Origin: UBA995 sp035477115
Lineage (GTDB): Bacteria > Bacillota > Sulfobacillia > UBA995
Direction of reading: 5' to 3'
Assembly: GCA_035477115.1 (NCBI GenBank)
Contig: DATIKW010000029.1
Location: forward strand, 62,001 to 126,000
DNA: 64,000 nt
Below are positions 41,971 through 50,454 of the stretch, piece by piece. Numbering within the stretch: the stretch's first letter is position 1; each line of letters starts with the position of its first letter. The translations under genes and the position numbers were made by a program. The notes below the pieces were generated by a model. It was not told where the DNA came from. It searched no databases and was given only the letters and a program-made list of their open reading frames with translations.

Positions 41971-41984
41971 CTGTATTCAACTCG

Positions 41985-42013
41985 AGTATAGGCCGGTCAC
42001 TCTCCCCCGTCAA
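41985..42013 (-). promoter_or_regulatory. Sigma-A type promoter for the FMN riboswitch-ribU transcript
   Basis: On the minus strand TTGACG (42008-42013) and TATACT (41985-41990) are spaced by 17 bases. The start would be near 41978, just before P1 of the aptamer. Confidence 0.75.
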
Positions 42014-42055
42014 GCGGAGAAGGTAAGTGTGGGGGCGGACTGTGATAGTGTCACC

Positions 42056-42664
42056 ATGATGAGGAGAGAGATCCGGTTGTCGCAGAGGGAATCGCGGAGA
42101 GTCTACATCATGGAGCGGGTGGTGAACGGACAGCTGACGGTGCGGCAGGAAGCCGAGTTTTGGAGCCTAAGCGAAAGCCAAGTCAAACGCCTCAAGAGGA
42201 GAGTGACAGCACAAGGCGTGGCAGGCCTGGCGGGTGGCCTGCTGAAGGACGCCACCCGTGAGCATGTCGCCGAACTCCTGGCCGAGAGGCACCGGGTCAG
42301 GGTATCGGCCCGGAGTGTGCGCCGGATACCGGCCAGGGCGGGACTGACAAACCGCCACGCCCGCAAGAGCACGCGCCGGCGGCGGTCCCGGGACCGGATG
42401 CCGCAGGAAGGTCTCCTGGTCCACGTGGTCCGGCGGCTATCGGCGGACTGGCAACTGAAGTGTGGCCGTCCCATCTGCCTGCTAAAGACCTTTGTTGACC
42501 GGACCCGCTTTCGCGGGACCTGCTACCGGGCCGCCGGCGGGAGGCGGGCCGGGGAGACCACGGGCCGCAGTCGGAACGACCGTCGTCGCACCTTCCACCT
42601 GCCCACCAAGGACACCTGTCTCTATCCGCTCCGGCGGGACTTCCGGGAGGTGTTGCGCGGGTGA
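42056..42664 (+). pseudogene. Chimeric transposase remnant (IS1202-like N-terminus, DUF4338-like C-terminus)
   Basis: The open frame is continuous but joins two unrelated families. The first part (ESRRVYIMERVVNGQLTVRQ, FWSLSESQVKRLKRRV, ERHRVRVSARSVRRI) is the helix-turn-helix end of an ISNCY/IS1202-type transposase. It stops at RMPQEGLLVHVV, just before the catalytic domain. The second part (LKTFVDRTRFRGTCYRAAG, GETTGRSRNDRRRTFHLPTK, YPLRRDFREVLRG) matches the C-terminus of DUF4338-type transposase-associated proteins. Both parts are truncated, so it is unlikely to be functional. Its stop overlaps the IS66 start (GTGA). Confidence 0.7.
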
Positions 42665-43085
42665 ACCGGGAGGAAATCCTGGCGTTGTATGCTGCCGGGC
42701 CGGAGGCGGTTGTCGAGCCGATTGAACAAGTCCTGGCCACCGTTGCCCGCTTGGAAGCCCGGGTGGCGGAACTGGAGACGGAAAACGCCGCTCTGCGGGC
42801 ACGGGTGGAAACCTTGAAGCAAAGGCTGGGCCGGAACAGCCGCAATCGCCACCCGCCGCCCTCCCGCGACGGCCTCGCCCACCCCGCCAGCCGGCTGGAG
42901 GCGACCGAGCACCGAAGGGAACGCAAATCCTGCCCCCACTGCGGGGAAGTGTCCAGTGCCCCTTTTCCCGCCGGACGTTCCCCGGCCCACCCAGTACGGA
43001 ACCCGGGTTCGAGCGGTGGACACCTACCTGAGCCAGTGCCAACTGCTCCCCTACGACCGCATCAAGGAGCTTTTCGCCGACAGAG
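42661..43085 (+). pseudogene. IS66-family transposase remnant, copy 1
   Basis: GTG at 42661 starts NREEILALYAAGPEAVVEPI, then a coiled coil (TVARLEARVAELETENAALR) typical of IS66 TnpC. A shortened RNSRNRHPPPSRDGLAHP and CPHCGEV zinc motif follow. An extra T near 42967 shifts the frame. The true continuation (PPDVPRPTQYG, VRAVDTYLSQCQLLPYDRIK) is in the next frame and breaks off at about 43080. The catalytic DDE domain is missing. Bases 42858-43080 recur at 46094-46317. Confidence 0.8.
42858..43080 (+). repeat. Direct repeat (IS66 fragment), left copy
   Basis: About 220 bases beginning CCGCGACGGC and ending near CGCATCAAGGAGC are repeated in the same orientation at 46094-46317 with few mismatches. 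The two copies flank a 3-kb block holding a radical SAM pseudogene, an MFS gene and an acetyltransferase fragment. Confidence 0.85.
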
Positions 43086-43515
43086 GAGACGAAGGACCAG
43101 ATCCGCTCGACCGTGCGCAAGCGGGGCCACTCGGTCCTGGCGGCGCTCGAGCCCGGCTGCCAGGGTCAGCCGGTCCTCGAACCCCGTGCCCCTTGAACCG
43201 GCCATCGCCTCCCCGCCGGGGGTGAATGCCGGGAGTCTCCCCACGCATGGCGCCAGGCAATACTTCTCTGCGAACCGTCGCCGAAAAACTGGCCCGTCCC
43301 TCCCCGCTATCCCGGAAACGGGAAACTGTGCGTACCTACACTGCGGGAAGGAGGGATTCTGGGGGGCAGACGAAGCACCCTACTGGATTTTGCTGCGACG
43401 GGCTGAACAGTCACTCGGCGAGTGCCGAAATGTTGCGATAGTGCGGTGCCAGTCCTGGGAAGGAGTTCCTGGATGTGCCAAGAACTAGAGTGCCGGGAAA
43501 GATGGTGACCGGACT
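43086..43515 (+). other. Non-coding mosaic between IS66 remnant and radical SAM pseudogene
   Basis: About 430 bases without an intact gene. The left part contains a transposase-like scrap (DQIRSTVRKRGHSVLAALE) ending at a stop near 43191. The right part is open in one frame (KEGFWGADEAPYWILLRRAE, VRCQSWEGVPGCAKN) to 43488 but has no convincing start. I looked for a short precursor peptide for the radical SAM gene and found none with a ribosome site. Confidence 0.4.
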
Positions 43516-44666
43516 ATGAAGTTGCGTCTGTCGGCCTACACCCTCTGTGTCGGCGAACACCCAGAGATAGACACGGTCCTGCTATGTAACACTCTCACCC
43601 AGGCAGTCGCGGTCGTTTGAGCTGCGTTGTCTCGGGACATTCAGTGCGGGGCCATCAAGGAAACCGACATGTCGCTCGAAACCGTGCCGCTTGTGACGAC
43701 CGACTGCAATGTGAGGTGTGCTTGCTGCTTTGGGAACGACTTTTCATCGAGACCCATGGCACGAGGCGCCTGAGCATCGACTACTTCGGTGGCGAGCCCT
43801 TGCACAATCTTGAGGCAATTGGCTGGCTGGCCGGTGGTGCCATGGCTCTCGAGCAGCGGTTTGGGCTGGAACTGAGGCAACAGCTGACGACAAACGGTCT
43901 TGCGTCCATGGGGATCACCCGGGTTCAAGTGCCAGTTGACGGTCCGCAGGAGGTGCACGATGCCCGGAGGCGCCTCCCAGATGGCGAGGGAACCTGGGCC
44001 GTCATCATGGGGAACATCGAGCGCGCCTCTGAGGTCTTACGGATCTCTGTGCGCGTAAACGTTGATGAGCACAACTACAGCCGTGTACCAGAGTTCCTGG
44101 ACTACCTGACAACCAGCAACATCCGGAGCCGCATTCAGTTGCTGTATGTGAGTCCGATCCAGCCCACGGCGCGCCCCTTGTTAGACTGGAACCAGTACGT
44201 TTGGGACCCAGACACCAAGGCGCACAGGCTTGCATCGTTGTGGCACGAGATGCACGCTCGCGGCTACCCCGTAGAGGTATTCCCCGAGTACATGCCCTGC
44301 GGAGCCATCTACCTTTCGGCTTCAGTGGTTGGCCCCTCTGGGCAGGTCTTCCCCTGTGTGGGCCTGGCGGGCTGTTCGCTGCTCTCCAAGGGGGATGGCA
44401 ACGGGAAGCCGCCGTCCTCTCAGTACGTTGCCATCATGATGAACTTGGAGCCATGGGAGAGGTGTAAGCAGTGTGCCTTCGTTCCCGTCTGTGGCGGCGG
44501 GTGCAGATGGTTGGCTCTCGTAACCAGGCAAGACCACACCGCGTGGCTGTGTGAGTTCCCCTTCTTCCAGAAGGCGTACCCGCAGTTTCTCAATGACCGG
44601 TTTTCCCGAGAACGGCTGCTTAAAGACCTGTCGGCGGCGGATCGTCCCCCGGTGCATATCCTGTGA
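43516..44666 (+). pseudogene. Broken radical SAM/SPASM peptide-maturase-like gene
   Basis: The ATG at 43516 opens MKLRLSAYTLCVGEHPEID, which looks like the N-terminus of radical SAM/SPASM maturases. An in-frame TGA at 43618-43620 interrupts it. The same frame then continues through the radical SAM motif DCNVRCACCFGND (about 43711-43740). Near 43740 the frame shifts and an estimated 30 residues appear deleted, because FIETHGTRRLSIDYFGGEP follows at once. The rest is intact to 44666: TTNG, PVDGPQEVHDARR and a SPASM C-terminus (CGAIYLSASVVGPSGQVFPC, CKQCAFVPVCGGGC). Two lesions make it non-functional as read. The MFS gene overlaps its end. Confidence 0.8.
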
Positions 44667-45904
44667 GTACGAACCAGGCAATGGCAAATGGGAAGCAGAC
44701 CACGCCCCTGGTGAAAGGGCCGCCTGTGGCTGCCCTCCTCGGTTCCATGGGCGCCGCGGTGTTTGCCGACGCAGTGAGCGGCACCACATTCCCTTGGTGG
44801 CTTTACATCGCAACCGGCTCCCCGTGGGCACTGGCCGCCTTCGCCACCGTGCGGACCGCCCTCTACGCCATCGGCGCGCCGGCAGGCGGGCTTCTCGCCG
44901 ATCACTACAACCGGAGGCACGTAATGTGGGTGAGTTCTCTGACCCGAGCCTGCCTCGCCTTGGCCATCGGGTTACTGGCGTGGTTCGGGTCGCTTCGCGC
45001 GGAAGCGCTGATCGTGGGCGGCGCTCTCCTCGCAGTGTGTCAGAGCTTGTTCACCCCGTCCGTGGATGCCCTGATCCCCCAGTTGACCCGCAGGGAGAAC
45101 CTCACCCGGGTGAATTCCGGCTTCCAGGCAATCCAGGCCACAGCTAGCGTCGGCGGACCTGTAGCCGGAGGCTTGCTCATCGGCACAGCGGGGCTGCATG
45201 GGGCAATGGCCCTGGTGGGCGCCGTGTACATCCTGAGCGCGATTGCTGCCGCTCGACTTCCGGCTATGCGGGCTCCGGGAGCAGCGCGGCAGCGACCTGT
45301 CTTGTCCAATGTGACGGAGCGGATGGTCGAGGTTGCGCGGTACCTCAGGGGCGAGTCCCTTGTGACCCTGCTGATGGGGTTCACGGTGTTGCTGAATCTC
45401 CTGGTCATGCCGGTGTTCATCGTCCTGCCGGTGCTCACTCGCGATGTGCTGGGACTGACCGCGGTTCACTACGGTGGGCTGCAGTCAGTTCTGCCGGCGG
45501 GAGTTCTCGTCGGTACGCTACTCACCGCGACCGTTCGCGCCGGAGGTCGGAAGGCACCGCGAGCGCTGGGAGCTATCGTGTGGACGGGCCTGGCCTACGC
45601 TTCCCTGGCGTTCGCGCGCACGTATCTGACTGCTCTTGCCTGCGTCGCGGCGATGGGATTGGGCATGGCTGTCGCTTCCGTGGCAGGCCGGGTGATTCTC
45701 CAGGAACTTGTCCCCGCTGATCGCCTTGGCAGGGTGTTCGGACTGATGAACGGGCTCACGGCCGCAGTTCAACCCCTGGGCTTCACTCTGGTCGGCGCGC
45801 TTATGGCGGGACCGGGACCGGGGATGACCGTCCTGCTGCTCGGCGCGCTAACCGCTGCGGTGGCATGCGCAGCACTTTCGGCGCCGGTGGCGAGGAGCAT
45901 CTGA
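44663..45904 (+). CDS. MFS transporter (exporter-like)
   Basis: 413 residues with about eleven or twelve hydrophobic segments. The loop motif AGGLLADHYNRRHVMWVSSL between helices 2 and 3 is the MFS signature. TPSVDALIPQLTRRENLTRVN and LQELVPADRLGRVFGLMNG are typical of the enterobactin/macrolide-type (EntS-like) exporters. Starts at GTG 44663, overlapping the radical SAM pseudogene stop (GTGA), and ends 2 bases before an acetyltransferase fragment. This suggests a former three-gene operon for a modified peptide or similar product. The gene looks intact and is less GC-rich than its surroundings. Confidence 0.85.
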   Translation: MSTNQAMANGKQTTPLVKGPPVAALLGSMGAAVFADAVSGTTFPWWLYIATGSPWALAAFATVRTALYAIGAPAGGLLADHYNRRHVMWVSSLTRACLALAIGLLAWFGSLRAEALIVGGALLAVCQSLFTPSVDALIPQLTRRENLTRVNSGFQAIQATASVGGPVAGGLLIGTAGLHGAMALVGAVYILSAIAAARLPAMRAPGAARQRPVLSNVTERMVEVARYLRGESLVTLLMGFTVLLNLLVMPVFIVLPVLTRDVLGLTAVHYGGLQSVLPAGVLVGTLLTATVRAGGRKAPRALGAIVWTGLAYASLAFARTYLTALACVAAMGLGMAVASVAGRVILQELVPADRLGRVFGLMNGLTAAVQPLGFTLVGALMAGPGPGMTVLLLGALTAAVACAALSAPVARSI

Positions 45905-45906
45905 CA

Positions 45907-46092
45907 ATGCAGGTCTCTCCCTTTGTCGCAGGGCCAACGGTGGGAATCAGAAGCTTGGAAGCTTCCGATGTGCCCCTACTGCACCGGTGGATCAACAACC
46001 CCGTGGTCAACGTCTTCTCCACCATGGCCGTGTTGCCCAAGTCATCCGACAGCGTCGAGCGGATGGTAGCGGAGTTCCTGATGTCCGGCCGC
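45907..46092 (+). pseudogene. GNAT acetyltransferase, truncated by IS66 fragment
   Basis: Starts at ATG 45907, 2 bases after the MFS stop. The sequence GPTVGIRSLEASDVPLLHRW, then INNPVVNVF, is the N-terminus of a RimJ/RimL-type GNAT domain. After about 60 residues (RMVAEFLMSGRLP) it runs straight into IS66 sequence, so the acetyl-CoA-binding part is missing. Confidence 0.7.
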
Positions 46093-46397
46093 CTTCCCGC
46101 GACGGCTTCGCCCACCCCGCCAGCCGGCTGGAGGCGACCGAGCACCGGGCGGAACGCAAATCCTACCCCCACTGCGGGGAAGTGTCCAAGGCCCCTTTCC
46201 CGCCGGACGTTCCCCGGCCCACCCAATACGGAACCCAGGCTCGAGCGGTGGACACCTACCTGAGCCAGTGCCAACTGCTCCCCTACGACCGCATCAAGGA
46301 GCCTCTCGCCGACCTCTTCGAGCACGCCTTCAGCCCGGCTACCGTGGTCTCGGCCAAACACCGCTCCCAACAGCCCGTACCCGCATGCCTTCCTTGA
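46093..46397 (+). pseudogene. IS66-family transposase remnant, copy 2
   Basis: The frame SRDGFAHPASRLEATEHRAE, CPHCGEV-like YPHCGEVSKAPFPPDVPRP and AVDTYLSQCQLLPYDRIKEP matches copy 1, without its extra base. It extends a little further (LADLFEHAFSPATVVSAKH) and stops at 46397. Neither the N-terminal coiled coil nor the catalytic domain is present. About 80 bases of non-coding sequence follow before the SDR gene. Confidence 0.75.
46094..46317 (+). repeat. Direct repeat (IS66 fragment), right copy
   Basis: The second copy of the roughly 220-base sequence at 42858-43080, in the same orientation. Differences are a handful of substitutions and one base fewer in the T run (CCCTTTCCC against CCCTTTTCCC). 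Confidence 0.85.
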
Positions 46398-46480
46398 TGG
46401 CAAGACTTCCGGAAGGTGAAGGGGCAGGGCGTCGCGTAGAAGACCATGGGCGATCATGACTCCAGGGGAGGCGCTGGGGC

Positions 46481-47266
46481 GTGCAATGGCAGGGCAAAAA
46501 CGTCGTGATCACCGGGGCGTCGCGCGGGATCGGCAGCAGCCTGGCTCTGGAGTTGGCCCGCAGGGGAGCGCGGATGGTCCTGACCGCTCGCGGCCGGCCG
46601 GGACTCGAGGCGGTGGCTGAGCGCACGCGCTCGCTGGGCGCGGATACCCTGGTGATCGCCGCTGACGTTGGTGCGGCGGGCTCCGCCACCGAGGTATTGA
46701 CCGCCGCTGGCAACCAGTTGGGCGGAGTAGACGTGCTGGTGAACAACGCTGGCGTCGGCCTGCGTGCGCCGGTCGAGACGCTGGGGCGCGAAGATCTCGA
46801 GCGAACGCTGGCCGTCAACCTGCTCGGCCCGCTCGCCTACATTCAGGCGGTCCTGCCGCACTTCAGCCGGCGGGGCGGCGGCCTGATCATCAACGTATCA
46901 TCCCTGGCCGGGCTCATGCCCGTGCCCTACCTGGGCGGATATTGCGCCAGCAAGCATGCTCTGGTGGTCCTGTCCCGGTGTTTGCGCGCCGAACTGCGCG
47001 AAGCCGGCATTCGCGTCATGCTCGTACATCCGGGAGCGGTCGAGACGGACTTCCGTCATCACAGCCTGGGCTCGCCCTTCCCTTCCGTCCCGCGGCGTTC
47101 GCGGGTCAGTGCGGAACAGGTCGCGGCGGCCATCGCCCGGGCGGCCGAGGAGGACCGCGAGGAAGTCTTCGTCCGCCCGCTGGATCGCCTGCTGCTGGCG
47201 ACCGCCCGCCTCCTGCCGCGCACGCGGGACCGGATACTGCTGCGCCGCTACGGCCGGACCGACTGA
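46481..47266 (+). CDS. Short-chain dehydrogenase/reductase
   Basis: 261 residues. Cofactor motif ITGASRGIGSS; NNAG at VLVNNAGVG; catalytic Ser in INVSSLAGLMP and Tyr/Lys in YLGGYCASKHAL, a complete SDR tetrad. The C-terminal tail is basic (LLPRTRDRILLRRYGR), as in membrane-associated lipid SDRs. GTG start at 46481 with GGGGAGG upstream. First gene of a codirectional set with MFS, radical SAM and acyl-AMP ligase genes. Confidence 0.9.
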   Translation: MQWQGKNVVITGASRGIGSSLALELARRGARMVLTARGRPGLEAVAERTRSLGADTLVIAADVGAAGSATEVLTAAGNQLGGVDVLVNNAGVGLRAPVETLGREDLERTLAVNLLGPLAYIQAVLPHFSRRGGGLIINVSSLAGLMPVPYLGGYCASKHALVVLSRCLRAELREAGIRVMLVHPGAVETDFRHHSLGSPFPSVPRRSRVSAEQVAAAIARAAEEDREEVFVRPLDRLLLATARLLPRTRDRILLRRYGRTD

Positions 47267-47324
47267 AGCTCGCGTATGACCCCGACTCGCTGAGTTGCGG
47301 GCCGGACGCCGGGAAGCAGGTGCC

Positions 47325-48587
47325 ATGTCGATGCTGGGGCTCCATCGCCTGTGGAACGAGTTCAACTCCGATCTCCGCCTGCTGTTTCTGACCGCGGGGC
47401 TGGCGGCAATGGGAATGGGCATCACCGACCTGCTGACTAACCTGTACCTGTTGCGAGCCGGGTTCGGCGAACGCACGGTGGGGACGCTGGTGGCGGTCAG
47501 TGCCACGATGATGGCCGTAGGCGCCCTGCCCCTGGGCGTGATGGTGGACAGGCACTCCCGCCGTACAGCACTCTGGCTGGGCCTCGCGATGGCGGGGACG
47601 GGGACGGCCGCGATGGCGCTGGCACCCGGGCTGCCGGTCCTGTATGCCGCGGCGGCCCTCGGCGGGCTATCCGGCGCGCTGTTGACCGTGGCAACGCCCG
47701 CCTACATCGCCGGCCACACGGAACCGGAGAGCCGGGCCTGGGCCTTCACCGTGATTGCGATGGTGCATCTGCTCTCCATGACCCTCGGGCAGCTTGGAGG
47801 AGGTTTCTTGCCCGGGCTGTTGGGTGGGGGGACACGCGCTTACCGGCTGGCACTGCTCCTGGGGTCCGCCCTGGTGCTGGCGGCCGCCGTGCGCCGACTG
47901 GACTTGCGCGACGCGCCCGGTCCCGCGCGGTCTAGGGTTCAGCCGGTAACGGCTCGGGCGGTGCTGCGGGCGCCCATACTGCACTCCGCCGGCTCCAACC
48001 TGCTGCTGGGCATCGGCGCCGGGCTGTTCATCCCTTTCTTCAACGTGCTATATCGCGTGCGCTACGACCTTGAACCGGCCCAGATCGGCTGGATTTTCGC
48101 GGTGCAGAATCTCCTGATGGTGGTGGCGGTCATGGTGGCTCCGATCCTGTCGGAACGCCGCGGTACCGTCAACACCATCGCCGGCGCCTGGGCGGTGTCG
48201 GTCGCCTTCTTGTTCGTGCTCGCCTGGGCGCCTGACCCACGCTGGTTTACCTTGGGGTTCTGGGTCAGGGGCACGCTCATGTTCGCCATAGGGCCGCTGC
48301 TGGATAGTTTCCGCCAGAACCTGATGCATGACGGAGAACGAGCTACCGCATCGAGCATCATCGGCATGACCTGGTTCGCCGGATGGGCCATCGGCAGCGC
48401 CACCGGCGGCGACTTGCTGGCACGGGGGCTTTACTCCGCCCCGTTTCTCATCGCGAGCCTGTTCTATCTGATATCGGCGGGCTGGTTCTTCGCCGTCTTC
48501 AGGCGGACGGAGCCGGCAACCAGGGTCCGACCGGAGTTCACCGCCGCCGTCCGCAGCGCGGGCATCGATGGTCCGGCCCAGCCCTGA
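47325..48587 (+). CDS. MFS transporter
   Basis: About 420 residues from the ATG at 47325. Twelve hydrophobic segments are visible. The helix 2-3 loop is GVMVDRHSRRTALWLGLAM. It starts 58 bases after the SDR gene and is not closely related to the MFS protein at 44663 by eye. Substrate unknown; its position suggests export of the product of the following radical SAM/ligase genes, which is inference. Confidence 0.87.
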   Translation: MSMLGLHRLWNEFNSDLRLLFLTAGLAAMGMGITDLLTNLYLLRAGFGERTVGTLVAVSATMMAVGALPLGVMVDRHSRRTALWLGLAMAGTGTAAMALAPGLPVLYAAAALGGLSGALLTVATPAYIAGHTEPESRAWAFTVIAMVHLLSMTLGQLGGGFLPGLLGGGTRAYRLALLLGSALVLAAAVRRLDLRDAPGPARSRVQPVTARAVLRAPILHSAGSNLLLGIGAGLFIPFFNVLYRVRYDLEPAQIGWIFAVQNLLMVVAVMVAPILSERRGTVNTIAGAWAVSVAFLFVLAWAPDPRWFTLGFWVRGTLMFAIGPLLDSFRQNLMHDGERATASSIIGMTWFAGWAIGSATGGDLLARGLYSAPFLIASLFYLISAGWFFAVFRRTEPATRVRPEFTAAVRSAGIDGPAQP

Positions 48588-48735
48588 AGGTTGCTGGCCG
48601 GCTCATGTTCGCCCGCCCCCGATCGGGGCACGATAAACTGACCGCCGCCACTTACCACCGGATACCCTGGAGGGCTCCCAAGGAAGCAGGCGGCATTGCG
48701 GCGAATGCCCCGTAGTTCAGTAAGGGAGGGGTGTA

Positions 48736-50397
48736 ATGAAATTGGCTCCCAAGATCACGCTGGTCGAGCCCAAAGCCCCTGACTTCCATGTGTTCAGTTC
48801 CGTCCGCCTGCCCCGGCTGGGATTGGTCGGATTGGCCACGATCCTCCGCCAGGCGGGGTACGAGTGCCGGGTATGGTGCCAGGCGTTCGGCGAGGTCCCC
48901 GCGTTTGAGTTGCTCAGTTCTGACCTGGTCGGCATAAGCGTCACCACTTCCACCGCTCCCGAAGCATATCGGCTGGCGCGTCAACTGCGCCACCGGGGGG
49001 TGACGGTGGTGCTCGGCGGACCCCATGTCACTTTCCTCCCCGAGGAGGGGCTCAATGCAGCCGACTTCGTCCTCCGGGGCGAGGCGGACGAGACGTTCCT
49101 CGAACTGGTACGGCGACTGGAGAGCGATCGGGATTGCCGCGATGTGCCCGGGCTGTCCTACCGGGAGGGCGGTCACGCGATCCACAACCCCCTCCCGTCT
49201 CGGCCCGATCTCGATCACCTGCCCATGCCGGATCTCACGGTGCTGGCCAACGCCGGGCAGCTCAATCTGCATCCCCTGATCACCTCTCGCGGATGCCCGC
49301 ACCATTGCACGTTCTGCGCGGTCACGCCGCTCTTCGGGCGCGAGTACCGGCATGCGGCTACGCCGCGAGTAATGGAAGCACTGGAGGCCCTTCGCGGCAA
49401 GCGGATTTTCTTCTACGATGACAACTTCACGGCCTCCATCGGCCGGACGAAGGACTTGCTCCGGCAGATGCTTTCCACGAGGGTCCTGCCCCGGGCGTGG
49501 ATGGCCCAGATAAGGGTCGACGCCGCCCGCGATCCGGAACTCCTGCAACTGATGGCTCGCACCAACTGCCGGATGGCCCACGTAGGTTTCGAGTCCATCA
49601 ATCCGAAGACTCTCCGGGAGTTCCGCAAGGGCCAAGGCGTGGAAGACATTCGCCAGTGCATCCAGTCGCTGCACCGCCACGGGATAGCCGTCCACGGCAT
49701 GTTCGTGCTGGGCGGGGATGAGGACACCTTGAGCGTGGTGGAAGACACGGTGGACTTCGCCCGGGAAGAGCGGATCGACACCGCTCAGTTCCTGGTGCTC
49801 ACGCCCATCCCCGGCACCGCCCTGTTTGCCGACCTGGAGCGGGCGGGCAGGTTGCTGACGCGGGACTGGTCGCGGTACGACGGCCACCATGTTGTGTACC
49901 AACCGGCCAAGATGTCACCGGAGGACTTACAGGCGGCGGTCGTGCGGGCGTTCACGCGGTTCTATGGCCTGGGGAACGTGTTCCGCGATGTCTTCGCCGG
50001 AAGGCTGTCGAGTGCGGGCTATAAGCTGATGGGTCACCATATCCTGAAGCGATGGCTGGACCATCACCCGGATCTGGGCGATACGGTAGGATCGCCATCC
50101 CGGGGACGCTTCCGCATCGAGGGTCGACTGGATTCCCCGACGCTTCGCAAGCTGTCAGGAGATCTGCGCGCGGCCATGAGACGTGGCCAGGCCCGCCTGG
50201 ATATCCATCTGGCCGATGTGCAGCTGCCGTCGGAGGATACCCTGCGGCGTCTGCTGCGCTTGCTCGATCGACTGGCCGCACGTCCCGGAGTGTCGGTGCG
50301 CCTGTTCGGGGTCACCGGCAGGCTGGAGACGATCATTGCCAATCTGCTTCATAACCTGCCCCGGTTCGACTGCGTCCGTCAGGGCGAAGTGGGGTAG
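48736..50397 (+). CDS. B12-binding radical SAM protein with C-terminal STAS-like domain
   Basis: 553 residues; GGGAGGGG before the ATG. Residues about 20-135 form a cobalamin-binding domain (LPRLGLVGLATILRQAGYE, DLVGISVTTST, TVVLGGPHVTFLPEEG). The radical SAM cluster is C187-x3-C191-x2-C194 (RGCPHHCTFC), followed by IFFYDDNF and HVGFESINPKTLREF. Residues about 455-545 (RIEGRLDSPTLRKLSGDLRA, LRLLDRLAARPGVSVRLFG) resemble a STAS domain, an unusual attachment. Such enzymes methylate or rearrange unreactive carbons or modify lipids. The acyl-AMP ligase gene starts 57 bases later. Confidence 0.87.
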   Translation: MKLAPKITLVEPKAPDFHVFSSVRLPRLGLVGLATILRQAGYECRVWCQAFGEVPAFELLSSDLVGISVTTSTAPEAYRLARQLRHRGVTVVLGGPHVTFLPEEGLNAADFVLRGEADETFLELVRRLESDRDCRDVPGLSYREGGHAIHNPLPSRPDLDHLPMPDLTVLANAGQLNLHPLITSRGCPHHCTFCAVTPLFGREYRHAATPRVMEALEALRGKRIFFYDDNFTASIGRTKDLLRQMLSTRVLPRAWMAQIRVDAARDPELLQLMARTNCRMAHVGFESINPKTLREFRKGQGVEDIRQCIQSLHRHGIAVHGMFVLGGDEDTLSVVEDTVDFAREERIDTAQFLVLTPIPGTALFADLERAGRLLTRDWSRYDGHHVVYQPAKMSPEDLQAAVVRAFTRFYGLGNVFRDVFAGRLSSAGYKLMGHHILKRWLDHHPDLGDTVGSPSRGRFRIEGRLDSPTLRKLSGDLRAAMRRGQARLDIHLADVQLPSEDTLRRLLRLLDRLAARPGVSVRLFGVTGRLETIIANLLHNLPRFDCVRQGEVG

Positions 50398-50454
50398 TCT
50401 GTGACGAGACCACCCTCGCGGGCGGACGCATCCGGGAACTCAGGGAGGGCTCAA

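Noticed and set aside
43226..43441. Possible precursor peptide for the radical SAM gene
   Set aside because: The 71-codon frame is basic, without a ribosome site or typical leader-core pattern.
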